Shown piece by piece: positions 21,450-31,076 of a stretch of DNA of 64,000 nucleotides (positions are counted from its first letter, which is position 1; every line of letters begins with the position of its first letter). The translations under genes and the position numbers were made by a program. This DNA is from Aliishimia ponticola. GTDB taxonomy: Bacteria > Pseudomonadota > Alphaproteobacteria > Rhodobacterales > Rhodobacteraceae. The stretch covers positions 434,001 to 498,000 of the forward strand of contig NZ_SRKY01000002.1 in NCBI RefSeq assembly GCF_004803475.1, read 5' to 3'. The notes under the pieces are model-generated. The model saw nothing but the letters and a program-made list of their open reading frames with translations, did no database searches and was not told the DNA's origin.

Positions 21450-21800
21450 ATGAAGCGCTTACGCAACCATTTGATTGGCATTGATCAGGGCAACGCAGTC
21501 CTGTTTTCGGACTTTGAAACGGATGGCGAGATGTGGACCGGGAACGGGCAGCGCGAACGCCTGCTGCGGATCAACTTTTCGGAACCGTTCCGCGCAGCCC
21601 CGACCGTGCACCTGACTCTCTCCATGTGGGACATCGACAATGCAGCGGTCATTCGGGGTGACTTGCAGGCCGAAGCGATCACGAATGAAGGGTTTGATAT
21701 GGTGTTTCGGACTTGGGGCGATACCCGCGTCGCGCGCCTCCGCGCGGGCTGGCTTGCGATCGGCGAACTCCGCCAAGCCGATGACTGGGATCTTTACTGA
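21450..21800 (+). CDS. H-type lectin domain protein
   Basis: Protein of 116 residues consisting almost wholly of one H-type lectin (discoidin II-like) domain: GNAVLFSDFETDGEMWTGNG is followed by paired aromatic strands (VHLTLSMWDIDNAAVIRG, and FRTWGDTRVARLRAGWLAIG). Such domains bind N-acetylgalactosamine in eukaryotic proteins; the bacterial role is not known. No signal peptide is seen, so it is likely cytosolic. ATG 21450 has only a poor ribosome site. It stands alone after the atpC terminator; I recall similar genes beside atpC in relatives, which suggests a conserved but unexplained position. Confidence 0.8.
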   Translation: MKRLRNHLIGIDQGNAVLFSDFETDGEMWTGNGQRERLLRINFSEPFRAAPTVHLTLSMWDIDNAAVIRGDLQAEAITNEGFDMVFRTWGDTRVARLRAGWLAIGELRQADDWDLY

Positions 21801-21856
21801 CAAAAATGCGCGCCGTGCCGGCGCATTCGTGCGGCGCTTGCAGCGCCTATTCTTGA

Positions 21857-21910
21857 GGGGGCTGTCTGCCCCCACCTCGCTGCGCGAGGGTCCCCCGAAA
21901 GTGTATTTGA
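21857..21910 (+). repeat. REP-like hairpin element, copy 1
   Basis: Two adjacent hairpins, GGGGGC-TGTCT-GCCCCC and CTCGC-TGC-GCGAG, followed by TCCCCCGAAAGTGTATTTGA. The reverse complement of this unit recurs at 22074-22121 with a few changes. The combination of a C/G-run hairpin, a CTCG..CGAG hairpin and CCCCCGAAGTATTT is a pattern I associate with intergenic repeats of Rhodobacterales. Confidence 0.65.
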
Positions 21911-22026
21911 ACAGGCGAATGCACAAGCGGAAAGACTTTGTTTACCCCATTTCATGATACTACCCGCGCGGAACAGGCGGAAGCGCCGATGGCCGTAACG
22001 GGCGAAGCGCAGACGCGCTTTCAGGC

Positions 22027-22064
22027 AAGCAGGGGACGGTCACCTACAAAACCGTCCTCTGCTT
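22027..22064. repeat. 14-base inverted repeat (hairpin)
   Basis: AAGCAGGGGACGGT (22027-22040) and ACCGTCCTCTGCTT (22051-22064) pair over 14 positions with one G-T wobble and a 10-base loop. It lies between the two REP-like elements. No T run follows on either strand. Confidence 0.7.
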
Positions 22065-22073
22065 CGCTTGTTT

Positions 22074-22121
22074 TGAAATACTTCGGGGGAGTCTCGGAAC
22101 GAGACGGGGGCAGAGCCCCCC
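22074..22121 (-). repeat. REP-like hairpin element, copy 2 (inverted)
   Basis: Inverted copy of the element at 21857-21910: TGAAATACTTCGGGGGA, then GTCTCG-GAAC-GAGAC, then GGGGGC-AGA-GCCCCC. The central hairpin differs from copy 1 by compensatory changes that keep the pairing, which argues that the fold rather than the sequence is conserved. Confidence 0.65.
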
Positions 22122-22179
22122 ATATAGCATCGGCGCTGCAAGCGCCGCAGGAATGCGCCGGAAACGGCGCTCCTTGTTG

Positions 22180-23199
22180 TTATTCGGCGGCGTAAAGGCC
22201 GTCGTAGATGGGGGTCAGAGTATCTGCATCGAACAGCGAACTCACCGATGTGCCGTTCCAGATGTTCAGAATTGCCTGGGTGAAAATCGGCGCAGTTGGC
22301 ACGACCCGGATATTCTTGGCCGCCAAAATCGCCTTGGTGGGCTGGATCGTGTCGGTGATCACCAAGGACTTCATGACGGAGTTGGTGACACGTTCAACGG
22401 CCGGGCCGGACATGACACCATGCGTGATGTAGGAGTGGACTTCCTTCGCGCCGTTATCCATCAGAACCTGCGCCGCCTTGCACAGTGTTCCGGCGGTGTC
22501 GCACATGTCATCGACGATCAGACAGGTTTTGCCTTTGACGTCGCCGATCACGGTCATTTCGGCCACTTCGCCCGGTTTTTCGCGGCGCTTATCCACGATC
22601 GACAGGGGCGAGTTGATCCGCTTGGCCAGTTCCCTTGCGCGCGCCACGCCACCGACATCCGGCGACACGACCATCAATTGGTCCAGTTTGCCTTTGAACT
22701 GATCCATGATGTCGAGGGCAAAGACCGGCGAGGCGTAGAGGTTATCGACCGGGATGTCGAAGAAGCCCTGGATCTGCGCCGCGTGCAAATCCATGGTCAG
22801 GACGCGTTCGATCCCTGAACCAACCAGCATGTTGGCGACCAGTTTCGCGGAGATCGGCGTGCGGGCCTTGGTCCGACGGTCTTGCCGGGCATAGCCGAAA
22901 TAGGGGATCACTGCAGTAATGCGTGCGGCGGATGACCGGCGCAGCGCGTCGGCCATGATCAGCAGTTCCATCAGGTTGTCATTGGCGGGGTTCGATGTCG
23001 GTTGCAGGATGAACATATCCTCGCCCCGGACGTTCTCGAAGACTTCTACGAAGATCTCGCCGTCGTTGAACCGTTCGACCCGTGCATCGACAAGGTTTGT
23101 CGGCATCCCGCGCAACATCGTCATTCTGCGAGCAATGGCTTTGGCCAACGTTTTGTTGGCGTTGCCGGCCATGAGTTTAGGCTCGGACTGGTTAGGCAT
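22180..23199 (-). CDS. prs: Ribose-phosphate pyrophosphokinase
   Basis: Enzyme of 339 residues that makes PRPP from ribose 5-phosphate and ATP for purine, pyrimidine, histidine and tryptophan synthesis. Seen: [20 protein letters not shown] near the N-terminus, [11 protein letters not shown] (catalytic flexible loop region) and the PRPP-binding [13 protein letters not shown]. Start at ATG 23199 ([12 protein letters not shown]) with AGGGGG upstream; a longer frame to 23280 has no ribosome site. It has a modest N-terminal extension and is somewhat longer than E. coli Prs (315). Confidence 0.96.
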   Translation of the reverse strand: MPNQSEPKLMAGNANKTLAKAIARRMTMLRGMPTNLVDARVERFNDGEIFVEVFENVRGEDMFILQPTSNPANDNLMELLIMADALRRSSAARITAVIPYFGYARQDRRTKARTPISAKLVANMLVGSGIERVLTMDLHAAQIQGFFDIPVDNLYASPVFALDIMDQFKGKLDQLMVVSPDVGGVARARELAKRINSPLSIVDKRREKPGEVAEMTVIGDVKGKTCLIVDDMCDTAGTLCKAAQVLMDNGAKEVHSYITHGVMSGPAVERVTNSVMKSLVITDTIQPTKAILAAKNIRVVPTAPIFTQAILNIWNGTSVSSLFDADTLTPIYDGLYAAE

Positions 23200-23245
23200 G
23201 CAGATCCCCCTGAAGCAGCGACGAATTATGACAGATTCGTTAAGG

Positions 23246-23273
23246 TTGACACCGCTTAGCACGCGCTTACCGT
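23246..23273 (+). promoter_or_regulatory. Candidate promoter for the isomerase-hydrolase pair
   Basis: A consensus -35 box TTGACA (23246-23251) is followed 16 bases later by TACCGT (23268-23273), a poor -10. It lies 34 bases upstream of the 23307 start in the divergent region shared with prs. Confidence 0.35.
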
Positions 23274-23306
23274 CCGGCAAAGATAAAGGATTGGAAGGAA
23301 GGCTTC

Positions 23307-23906
23307 ATGGCACATATCGACTACTATTTCGCGACACTGTCGCCTTACGCCTATCTTACGGGCACGCGGTTGGAAGAGATCGCGGCCAAGCACGGCGCGT
23401 CGATTACCTATAAGCCGTTGGACATTGGGGCGCTGTTCACACGCACGGGGGGCACACTGCCCAAGGATCGGCACCCCAGCCGGATGGCCTATCGCGCGCA
23501 AGAGCTTCCCCGCGCTGCGAAGAAGGCAGGGCTGCCGCTGAACCTGAAACCCGCGCATTGGCCGACAAATGCGGCGCCGTCCGCTTATGCCATCATTGCG
23601 GCGCAGCAAGAGGGCGGCGGCGATCTTGGCAGACTGGTTCATTCGATCCTGCGGGCGTCCTGGGCCGAAGAGAAGGATATCGCCGAGGATAGCGTTGTGC
23701 GTGACTGTCTTGAACAGGCCGGCTTCGATGCCGGGATCGCGGATCGGGGCCTTTTGGCCGGGGCTGAACAATACGCGGCCAATCTGGAAGAAGCGGTGAA
23801 CAAGGGCGTGTTCGGCGCGCCATTCTATGTGCTGGACGATGGCACGATGTTCTGGGGTCAGGATCGGCTGGACGATCTGGATGCGTATCTTGCAGGTGAC
23901 CTGTGA
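23307..23906 (+). CDS. 2-hydroxychromene-2-carboxylate isomerase family protein
   Basis: DsbA-fold, kappa-class GST-like protein of 199 residues. The N-terminal DYYFATLSPYAYL is the family start, with Ser in place of a CxxC cysteine. FGAPFYVLDDGTMFWGQDRLDDL near the C-terminus carries the cis-proline (GAPF) and WGQDR motif of HCCA isomerases. The classical reaction is glutathione-dependent isomerisation in naphthalene degradation; here the natural substrate is unknown. AAGGAAGG lies before ATG. The next gene overlaps its stop (GTGA), so the two are coupled. Confidence 0.86.
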   Translation: MAHIDYYFATLSPYAYLTGTRLEEIAAKHGASITYKPLDIGALFTRTGGTLPKDRHPSRMAYRAQELPRAAKKAGLPLNLKPAHWPTNAAPSAYAIIAAQQEGGGDLGRLVHSILRASWAEEKDIAEDSVVRDCLEQAGFDAGIADRGLLAGAEQYAANLEEAVNKGVFGAPFYVLDDGTMFWGQDRLDDLDAYLAGDL

Positions 23907-24718
23907 CGCCGCAGCCCGGATTCGTTCCGCATGTCGCCGAGTTGGGGCAGGGGCCGCGCAAGGCGCTGGCGCTTCATTGTACCTTGGCGTTCTCCGGCGC
24001 ATGGAAGGGGGTCGCCGCGCGGATCGGTGATCGCCTGACGCTGATCGCTCCGGATATGCCAAGCCACGGGCAAAGCGCCGATTGGGATGGGCACAGCAGT
24101 TTCGGCGACACGGTGTTTGCCGCGTCGCTGTCCTGTCTCACCGAGCCGATGGATGTCATCGGCCACTCTTTCGGGGGGGTAACGGCGCTTAGGCTCGCGG
24201 TGGAGCGGCCCGACCTGGTGCGCAGCCTCACGATGGTTGAGCCCGTGTTCTTCCATGTCGGGTTCCTGGAGAATCCATCCACCCGCGCCGGGCACGACAC
24301 CCCGATGGGGGAGGTCATGGGCCATTGCGCCGAAGGGCGGTTCGAAGAGGCCGCACGGCTTTTCAATCGCCAATGGAGCGATGCCGGACCGCGCTGGCCG
24401 CAGATGCCGGAACAGGTGCGGCAGGCCATGACGCGCGCGATCCATGTCGTTCCGAGCACGGTCGATCTGCTGTGTGACGATAGCGCAAACCTGATGGCGC
24501 GGCTGGATCGGGTCGCGATGCCGTCTTTGCTGATCCACGGGGCGACGTCGCCAGAGCTGGTCAAGGCGACCAATTCCGGCCTTGCACGGCGTTTGCCGAA
24601 CGCCAATCAGGTGGAAATTGCGGGCGCGGGCCACATGGCGCCGATTTCCCATCCGGCAGAGGTCGTCGCCGCGTGGAGCGCGCTTTTGGGCCGGGGCGGG
24701 GCGATGGCCGCGTCCTGA
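23903..24718 (+). CDS. Alpha/beta fold hydrolase
   Basis: Hydrolase of 271 residues. Motifs: the oxyanion region LHCTLAFSGAWKG (unusual LHC in place of HG), DMPSHGQSA, the nucleophile elbow GHSFGG, and a late GAGHMAPISHP carrying the catalytic His. The Asp partner is likely in the VAMPSLLIHGATSPELV region. Substrate unknown; resemblance to carboxylesterase/haloperoxidase-like enzymes is generic. GTG start at 23903 overlaps the upstream stop. The end is 10 bases from the convergent phnM stop. Confidence 0.82.
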   Translation: MTPQPGFVPHVAELGQGPRKALALHCTLAFSGAWKGVAARIGDRLTLIAPDMPSHGQSADWDGHSSFGDTVFAASLSCLTEPMDVIGHSFGGVTALRLAVERPDLVRSLTMVEPVFFHVGFLENPSTRAGHDTPMGEVMGHCAEGRFEEAARLFNRQWSDAGPRWPQMPEQVRQAMTRAIHVVPSTVDLLCDDSANLMARLDRVAMPSLLIHGATSPELVKATNSGLARRLPNANQVEIAGAGHMAPISHPAEVVAAWSALLGRGGAMAAS

Positions 24719-24728
24719 TGTACTGGGG

Positions 24729-25844
24729 TCAGGCGGCCAGCAGGCGGTTGGCGATGTCTCCGGTCAGATAACTGACGCGGCCGCCACTGATCGTGGCAGC
24801 GACACGGTTATCTGCGTCCAGAATGGTCAGGTCCGCGCGCAGCCCTTCGGCCAACTGGCCCCGGTCGGTCAGGCCAAGAACCCGCGCCGGACCTTCGGAA
24901 ACCAGCTTCCACGCGGACTCCAGCCCCATTGTCCGCGCCAGAAACAACGCCGCGCGGCGCGGGCTGGGGTAATGGTAGTCAGAGGCGAGCGCGTCGCACA
25001 GCCCCATCATCACCAGATCAAGCGCCGACACATTGCCCTTGTGCGAGCCGCCGCGCACGAGATTGGGCGCGCCCAGAACGATCAGGTCGCTGGCCTCTGC
25101 CGCTTCGACGGTTTCGGGAAATTCCGTGATCTGCACGCCGCGCTTGCGCCACGTAGCGCGCTGTTCGGCGGTGCTGTCATCATGGCTGCCCATACGCAGC
25201 CCGTCCGCACCAAGCCTTGCACATAGCGCGTCCAGCGCGGCGGGCACTTGGGGAGAGGCGGCGTGAAGCTGTTTCAGCAGCGTGTGGTGGTTTTCCGGGC
25301 TGCGACCTGCCTTGAGCGCTTGTCCTGTCATCTGTTTGGGCGTCTTGCCCGCGGCAAGCCGATCATGGGGCAGATGGTCATTGAAGACGACATAGGGGAC
25401 TTTCCATGCCGCAAGTTGCGCAGGGAAATCCGCGTATAGATCCAAGAGATGCGTTTCGAAGCGTGCCTGCGGGATCAGATCGGTCACGGTCCGTGCGTCG
25501 CGGATGGCACAGAACACGTCCGCGCCAAATTCCGGGCCGCGCAGCCCGCCTTCCCAGCTGATGAACTGCGCCATCACGCCGGTCGTGATCCCGTTGGCGG
25601 CGATCTCGGCTTCGGCTGCAAGGATGCCTTCCCCGATATCCTTCATCGCGCCGCGCCGGGGGGCCACATGCCGTTCAAAGCCGTCGCCATGCACGTCGAT
25701 AATGCCGGGCAGGATCCTATAGCCGCTCAGGTCCACTTGGCGGGCCGCTTTTGACGCGACCGTGCCCTCGGCAATCGCGATCGGGTCTTCGCTCAGCCCG
25801 TCTGGTCGCAGGACCGACGCGCCGGTGAATTCAACGTCCAACAT
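24729..25844 (-). CDS. phnM: Alpha-D-ribose 1-methylphosphonate 5-triphosphate diphosphatase
   Basis: Amidohydrolase-fold enzyme of 371 residues that removes pyrophosphate from the ribose methylphosphonate triphosphate intermediate of the C-P lyase pathway. [14 protein letters not shown] (46-59) carries the metal ligands H52 and H59 in the PhnM-specific form. FNDHLPHDR and [18 protein letters not shown] follow as in PhnM. The start at ATG 25844 (GGAG 8 bases upstream) overlaps the upstream gene by 14 bases. No other phn gene is present in 25 kb on either side within the window, so it is an isolated member or a paralogue. Confidence 0.88.
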   Translation of the reverse strand: MLDVEFTGASVLRPDGLSEDPIAIAEGTVASKAARQVDLSGYRILPGIIDVHGDGFERHVAPRRGAMKDIGEGILAAEAEIAANGITTGVMAQFISWEGGLRGPEFGADVFCAIRDARTVTDLIPQARFETHLLDLYADFPAQLAAWKVPYVVFNDHLPHDRLAAGKTPKQMTGQALKAGRSPENHHTLLKQLHAASPQVPAALDALCARLGADGLRMGSHDDSTAEQRATWRKRGVQITEFPETVEAAEASDLIVLGAPNLVRGGSHKGNVSALDLVMMGLCDALASDYHYPSPRRAALFLARTMGLESAWKLVSEGPARVLGLTDRGQLAEGLRADLTILDADNRVAATISGGRVSYLTGDIANRLLAA

Positions 25845-26610
25845 CAGGCAGGCTCCAACAGGTTCCGTCCGGGCAGCCGAACCCGGCCAGCAGCGCCTCG
25901 ACCCAACCCATGTCGCGATCAAAGCGTCCGGTTTTCAGAAAGGACAGCGTTTGTCCGATGACCCAGGGGTTGTTCATCATGAACGTATGGGTGACTGGCA
26001 GCACGAGGTGGTCGCGCATCCCCGGCACCCGTGTCGCAGAGACGGACACTTTGCCATCATCGGGGCCGGGCAGAAGACTGGAATAGATCGGGTTCAGCGA
26101 TTGGTTGCCAGCGATGACACCCAGTTCGAAGGCCACGCCAGGAAGGTTGCGGGGCAGGCTGTTCGGGCCGGTGCCAAGCTGCATGCCTGCGGGGCCATTG
26201 ATCCACTCGAACCCGGGGAAATCCTTGAGCTCGTCCACCAGTTCGCTGCCTTGATTGGGCGGGCCAAGCATGACCGCGCGGCCAACCCGGTCCGCCCCGC
26301 GTTCGCGCACATATTGCCGCAGCAGGATGCCGCCCATCGAATGGGTCACGAAATCCACCTTCTGCGTGCCGCAACTGTCGATCGCGTCGGGGATGGTTTC
26401 CCGCGCTAGCGTGCCGACCGGATCTTCGGTCGAGGCATAGCCGGGCCGCACCACGCGCCAGCCCTCGGCGGTCAGCGCCTCTTCCATCAGCAGGAAGCTG
26501 GCCTCGGTGCGTGCCAGCCCATGCAGCAACACCACGCAGCGCTCCGGCCCGGCGGCACTCACCGCCGCGGGCAATAACCAGATCAGCAAAAGGATCAGCG
26601 CGCGTAACAT
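25831..26610 (-). CDS. Exported lipase-like alpha/beta hydrolase
   Basis: Protein of 259 residues with a signal peptide ([18 protein letters not shown]) and a lipase-type fold: VLLHGLAR (oxyanion hole), nucleophile S91 in VTHSMGG, and a C-terminal HTFMMNNP supplying the His. Likely a periplasmic esterase or lipase of the EstA/LipA-like, RESA-type group; substrate unknown. The last 20 residues ([20 protein letters not shown]) have no family look and run into the start of phnM, so the gene may once have ended earlier. The start was chosen to give the signal peptide; the ribosome site is poor. Confidence 0.82.
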   Translation of the reverse strand: MLRALILLLIWLLPAAVSAAGPERCVVLLHGLARTEASFLLMEEALTAEGWRVVRPGYASTEDPVGTLARETIPDAIDSCGTQKVDFVTHSMGGILLRQYVRERGADRVGRAVMLGPPNQGSELVDELKDFPGFEWINGPAGMQLGTGPNSLPRNLPGVAFELGVIAGNQSLNPIYSSLLPGPDDGKVSVSATRVPGMRDHLVLPVTHTFMMNNPWVIGQTLSFLKTGRFDRDMGWVEALLAGFGCPDGTCWSLPDVGR

Positions 26611-26651
26611 GATGCTTGAGATATATGTTTCCGCCTGCCAAGGAAGCCCCA

Positions 26652-27113
26652 ATGACCGATAAGCTGGAAAAAAGACCTCGGGTCGCTGTGCGGGCCATCA
26701 TCGTGCAAGATGGGCGCTTGCTGCTGGTCAATGCGTGGGGCGGCGGGCGGTCGGACCTTCTTTGCGCGCCGGGGGGCGGGGTGGATTTGCACGCATCGCT
26801 GCCGGATAACCTCAAACGGGAGGTGCGCGAGGAAACCGGGCTGGAGATTGCCGTGGGGGCGGTTTGCCTTGTGAACGAATTCCACGCGCCGGGCAGCGAC
26901 TTTCATCAGGTCGATATCTACTTCCGTTGCAGCGTCATTCGCGGCACGGTCGATCCGGGGTGGGTTGACCCCGAAGGAGTGGTGACGGAACGCCACTGGG
27001 TGACACGCGCGGAACTGACCAAGCTGCGCTACAAACCGGACAGCCTGCCGGATGTGGCTTTTGGCGCCCCGGATGCGATCACTTACGACGCGCTGGAGCC
27101 GCTGGTGCGCTGA
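26652..27113 (+). CDS. Nudix hydrolase
   Basis: Protein of 153 residues with a Nudix fold for cleaving nucleoside diphosphate-linked compounds. The box spans about residues 42-64 and ends REVREETGL, with the metal-binding REx2EE intact, but the first conserved Glu of the box (Gx5E) is Ala48. [17 protein letters not shown] begins the fold. ATG 26652 has AAGGAAG upstream; a TTG frame upstream lacks one. It is divergent from the lipase-like gene and overlaps the convergent EamA gene by 35 bases at its 3' end. Confidence 0.85.
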   Translation: MTDKLEKRPRVAVRAIIVQDGRLLLVNAWGGGRSDLLCAPGGGVDLHASLPDNLKREVREETGLEIAVGAVCLVNEFHAPGSDFHQVDIYFRCSVIRGTVDPGWVDPEGVVTERHWVTRAELTKLRYKPDSLPDVAFGAPDAITYDALEPLVR

Positions 27114-27942
27114 CACCGCGTGTGAGGGCAAAGCCGATCCCGCCCAGAACCAGCGCCGCAGCAAGGGCCGTGCGCAGGGCGATAGGTTCCGACAGGATCA
27201 ACGCACCAAGGATGATGGCGATCACCGGCACGCTGAGTTGCACCACCGCCGCGCTTGCGCCGGGCAGGGCGGGCAGCACGTGGTACCACAGCGCATATCC
27301 CAGCCCGGATGTCACCGCGCCGCCCAGAATGGCGAGCGCCCAGCCGGTTGCGGTCAGGTGCACAGGGGCCACGAGGAACAGAAGCAGCACCAGCGGCAGG
27401 CACAACAGGAAATGCGTGGCTGTCGCGGCCAATGGGTCCGCCGCGCCGCGCCCTGCAACGGTATAGGCGGCCCAACCCATCCCGGCCACGACCATCAGCA
27501 CAGCTCCCTGCGCGGAGCCTGCCTCTGCGCCCTGTTCCGGCCAAAGCGCCAGCGACAGTCCGACAAAGGCCAGCGCCGCCCCAAAGATTTGTCGCGCTGT
27601 CGGGGCGGCTCCGGTCAGGGCGGTGTGGAGAAAGAGCGCGATCTGCACGGTGCCGAACAGGATCAACGCGCCCAGACCCGCATCAAGCGTCACATAGGCC
27701 AGGGAAAACCCGATCATATAGGCGGCAAGCGCAAGCGCGCCCATCCAGCGCGTTCGGTTGCCCAGATCCATGCCGCCAGCGCGCAGGCGGACTAGCACCG
27801 TCAGGATCACCACGCCCGCGAACACCCGGACGATGGCGAAGCCGGCAGCGGTGGCGTGACCACCATCGACCGCAGCCCGGTTCAAGACGGAATTGAGCGC
27901 AAACGCGACCATGGTCAGCGCAGTCAGAAGGATCAGGCGCAC
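27079..27942 (-). CDS. EamA/DMT family transporter
   Basis: Inner-membrane protein of 287 residues with about ten hydrophobic helices in two homologous EamA halves (VLNRAAVDGGHATAAGFAIVR in the first, AVTSGLGYALWYHVLPALPG in the second). Members export metabolites or amino acids; the substrate is unknown. GTG start at 27942 overlaps the upstream VWA stop by one base (TAGTG), with AAAGG 7 bases before it. The C-terminal tail ([10 protein letters not shown]) lies antisense to the end of the Nudix gene. Confidence 0.87.
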   Translation of the reverse strand: MRLILLTALTMVAFALNSVLNRAAVDGGHATAAGFAIVRVFAGVVILTVLVRLRAGGMDLGNRTRWMGALALAAYMIGFSLAYVTLDAGLGALILFGTVQIALFLHTALTGAAPTARQIFGAALAFVGLSLALWPEQGAEAGSAQGAVLMVVAGMGWAAYTVAGRGAADPLAATATHFLLCLPLVLLLFLVAPVHLTATGWALAILGGAVTSGLGYALWYHVLPALPGASAAVVQLSVPVIAIILGALILSEPIALRTALAAALVLGGIGFALTRGVSAPAAPARRK

Positions 27943-28676
27943 TAGCCGGCCTTTCGTTGTGGTGTTTGGCGGTGACTCAGATGCTGGCAGCCCAGTGTGT
28001 CCTCGAGCGCCTGTGCCAGTTCCTCGACGGATTCGGCCGGGACATAGCGCCCACCATTTGCGGCGGGCAGGCATTCGGCAACGGTGGTGCGCGGACCGGA
28101 TTTGCCGACCTGATCCCACGAGAAATGATCGTCGCGCACGCGAAAGCCGATCACATGCACGGTCAGGTCATAGCCTTCGGCGGCCAGTTGTCCGGCCAAG
28201 TGGCACGGCGCGCCGCCGCAGGTTTCCTTGCCATCGGTGACCAGCACGATCAGCCCAGGTTTGTTGCGATAGTCCAGTTGCTCGGCGGCGCTGCGCACGG
28301 CATCGGTCAGCGGGGTCTCTCCCAGCGGTTGGAGCGCGTCGATTTCCGATCTGATCCGATCGCCCGCATCGGGCAGGGGGGGGAAGCGCAGATCGACATT
28401 GTTGCAAGCGCCGTCCGGCCCTCCGGTCCCGCCGGGGCCATAGATAATCAGCCCAACGCGCCGCACCGGGGCGATGAAGGGCATGGCGCGGCGGACGGCT
28501 TCGCGTGCTTCGACGATGCGGGGCGCGTCCAGCAGGTTGAACCCCATCTCTGCCATCGACCCGGACCCGTCGAAGACCAGCATCGCGTCTGTGGCGCAGG
28601 ACTCGGACGCTGCAACCGGCAGCGGAGCCAGCGCAACGGCACAAGCGATCAATGTCTGAAGGGCGGGCTTTATCAT
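27942..28676 (-). CDS. VWA domain protein, exported
   Basis: Protein of 244 residues with a signal peptide (IKPALQTLIACAVALAPLPVA) and one von Willebrand factor A domain. The MIDAS motif is DGSGSM at 36-41, with GETPLTDA supplying the Thr and VTDGKETCGG the distal Asp region, so metal binding is intact. Several Cys pairs (SCATD, ACNN, TCGGAPC, ECLP, GCQH) fit a disulfide-rich periplasmic protein. Probably an adhesion or scaffold module; partner unknown. The start is chosen for the signal peptide; no good ribosome site is seen. Coupled to the EamA gene downstream. Confidence 0.83.
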   Translation of the reverse strand: MIKPALQTLIACAVALAPLPVAASESCATDAMLVFDGSGSMAEMGFNLLDAPRIVEAREAVRRAMPFIAPVRRVGLIIYGPGGTGGPDGACNNVDLRFPPLPDAGDRIRSEIDALQPLGETPLTDAVRSAAEQLDYRNKPGLIVLVTDGKETCGGAPCHLAGQLAAEGYDLTVHVIGFRVRDDHFSWDQVGKSGPRTTVAECLPAANGGRYVPAESVEELAQALEDTLGCQHLSHRQTPQRKAG

Positions 28677-28815
28677 GGCGCGACACTGACAGAGGCAGCA
28701 GGCCCTGTCCATGCACGCGCCGCCCGCCGGTTTGGACATGACGCAACCGTGACCTTGCCCCGTGCTCGCCCCGTGCTTGCCCCGTGGCGCGCCGATGCGC
28801 TGCCCCCAAACGCAA

Positions 28816-28839
28816 CAAAGGCCCCCGAGGGGGCCTTTG
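28816..28839 (-). terminator. Terminator after groEL
   Basis: Perfect 11-base inverted repeat: CAAAGGCCCCC (28816-28826) and GGGGGCCTTTG (28829-28839) with a 2-base centre, 25 bases beyond the groEL stop. On the minus strand it is followed by TTGCGTTTG. Strong stem, modest T tract; it can work on both strands. Confidence 0.8.
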
Positions 28840-28863
28840 CCGTTTTCGATCGGTCGGGCCGAT

Positions 28864-30564
<1,701 letters not shown>

Positions 30565-30580
30565 CGCCTAAGCGCGTGGC

Positions 30581-30868
30581 TCAGGACAGGATGCCCAGGA
30601 TGTCGCTTTCTTTCATGATCAGCAGCTCTTCACCGTCGATCGAAATCTCGGTGCCGGACCATTTGCCAAACAGGATCTTGTCGCCCTCTTTGACGTCCAG
30701 TGCGATGCGCTCGCCGTCATCGTCACGTGTGCCTGCGCCCACGGACACAACCAGACCTTCGGCCGGCTTTTCCTTGGCGCTATCGGGGATGATCAACCCG
30801 CCAGAAGTTTTTTCGTCGCTCTCGACGCGGCGCACCAGCACCCGGTCATGAAGTGGTTTGAATGCCAT
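30581..30868 (-). CDS. groES: Co-chaperonin GroES
   Basis: 10 kDa lid of the GroEL chamber, 95 residues. [20 protein letters not shown] opens the fold and the mobile loop, [12 protein letters not shown] is typical, and [20 protein letters not shown] closes it. ATG 30868 with AAGGAG 8 bases upstream; a longer frame to 30889 is not needed. First gene of groESL, downstream of CIRCE. Confidence 0.97.
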   Translation of the reverse strand: MAFKPLHDRVLVRRVESDEKTSGGLIIPDSAKEKPAEGLVVSVGAGTRDDDGERIALDVKEGDKILFGKWSGTEISIDGEELLIMKESDILGILS

Positions 30869-30922
30869 CTTTGTAGCTCCTTGGCTCAAAGTTACTCCCT
30901 TGGGCCCCGGCTCAAGGGGCCA

Positions 30923-30949
30923 TTAGCACTCAGGCTCGTCGAGTGCTAA
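30923..30949 (-). promoter_or_regulatory. CIRCE operator (HrcA site)
   Basis: TTAGCACTC (30923-30931), 9-base spacer, GAGTGCTAA (30941-30949): an exact match to the CIRCE inverted repeat bound by the HrcA repressor. It lies between the groES promoter and the groES start, so groESL should be derepressed by heat. hrcA itself is not in the window. Confidence 0.96.
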
Positions 30950-30956
30950 CGACGCG

Positions 30957-30985
30957 GAGATAGGCAAGTCGCTCAAGTGAGTCAA
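30957..30985 (-). promoter_or_regulatory. groESL promoter
   Basis: On the minus strand: -35 TTGACT (30985-30980), 17-base spacer, -10 TATCTC (30962-30957). It places the transcription start just at the edge of the CIRCE element, which is the usual HrcA arrangement. Confidence 0.7.
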
Positions 30986-31076
30986 CAGGCGTGCCCGGAA
31001 AAAAGTGCACCAAAAATGCAGGGCGGGCGGGGCGCTGGCATTGCAGGACTTGCGAAGGCGCGCTAGCAGTTTCGCC

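Larger units (their letters stand above)
21801..22179. other. 379-base gene-free stretch rich in inverted repeats
   Basis: Between the converging H-lectin and prs genes. It holds two related GC-rich hairpin elements in opposite orientation (21857-21910 and 22074-22121) and a third strong hairpin between them (22027-22064), plus GCGCCG-GAAA-CGGCGC near 22156-22171. Open frames across the region are short and lack family resemblance. It probably serves as a transcription barrier and is made of REP-like sequence. Confidence 0.6.

Noticed and set aside
21938-22195. 85-codon frame across the repeat cluster before prs
   Set aside because: It is made mostly of the hairpin repeats and lacks a ribosome site.
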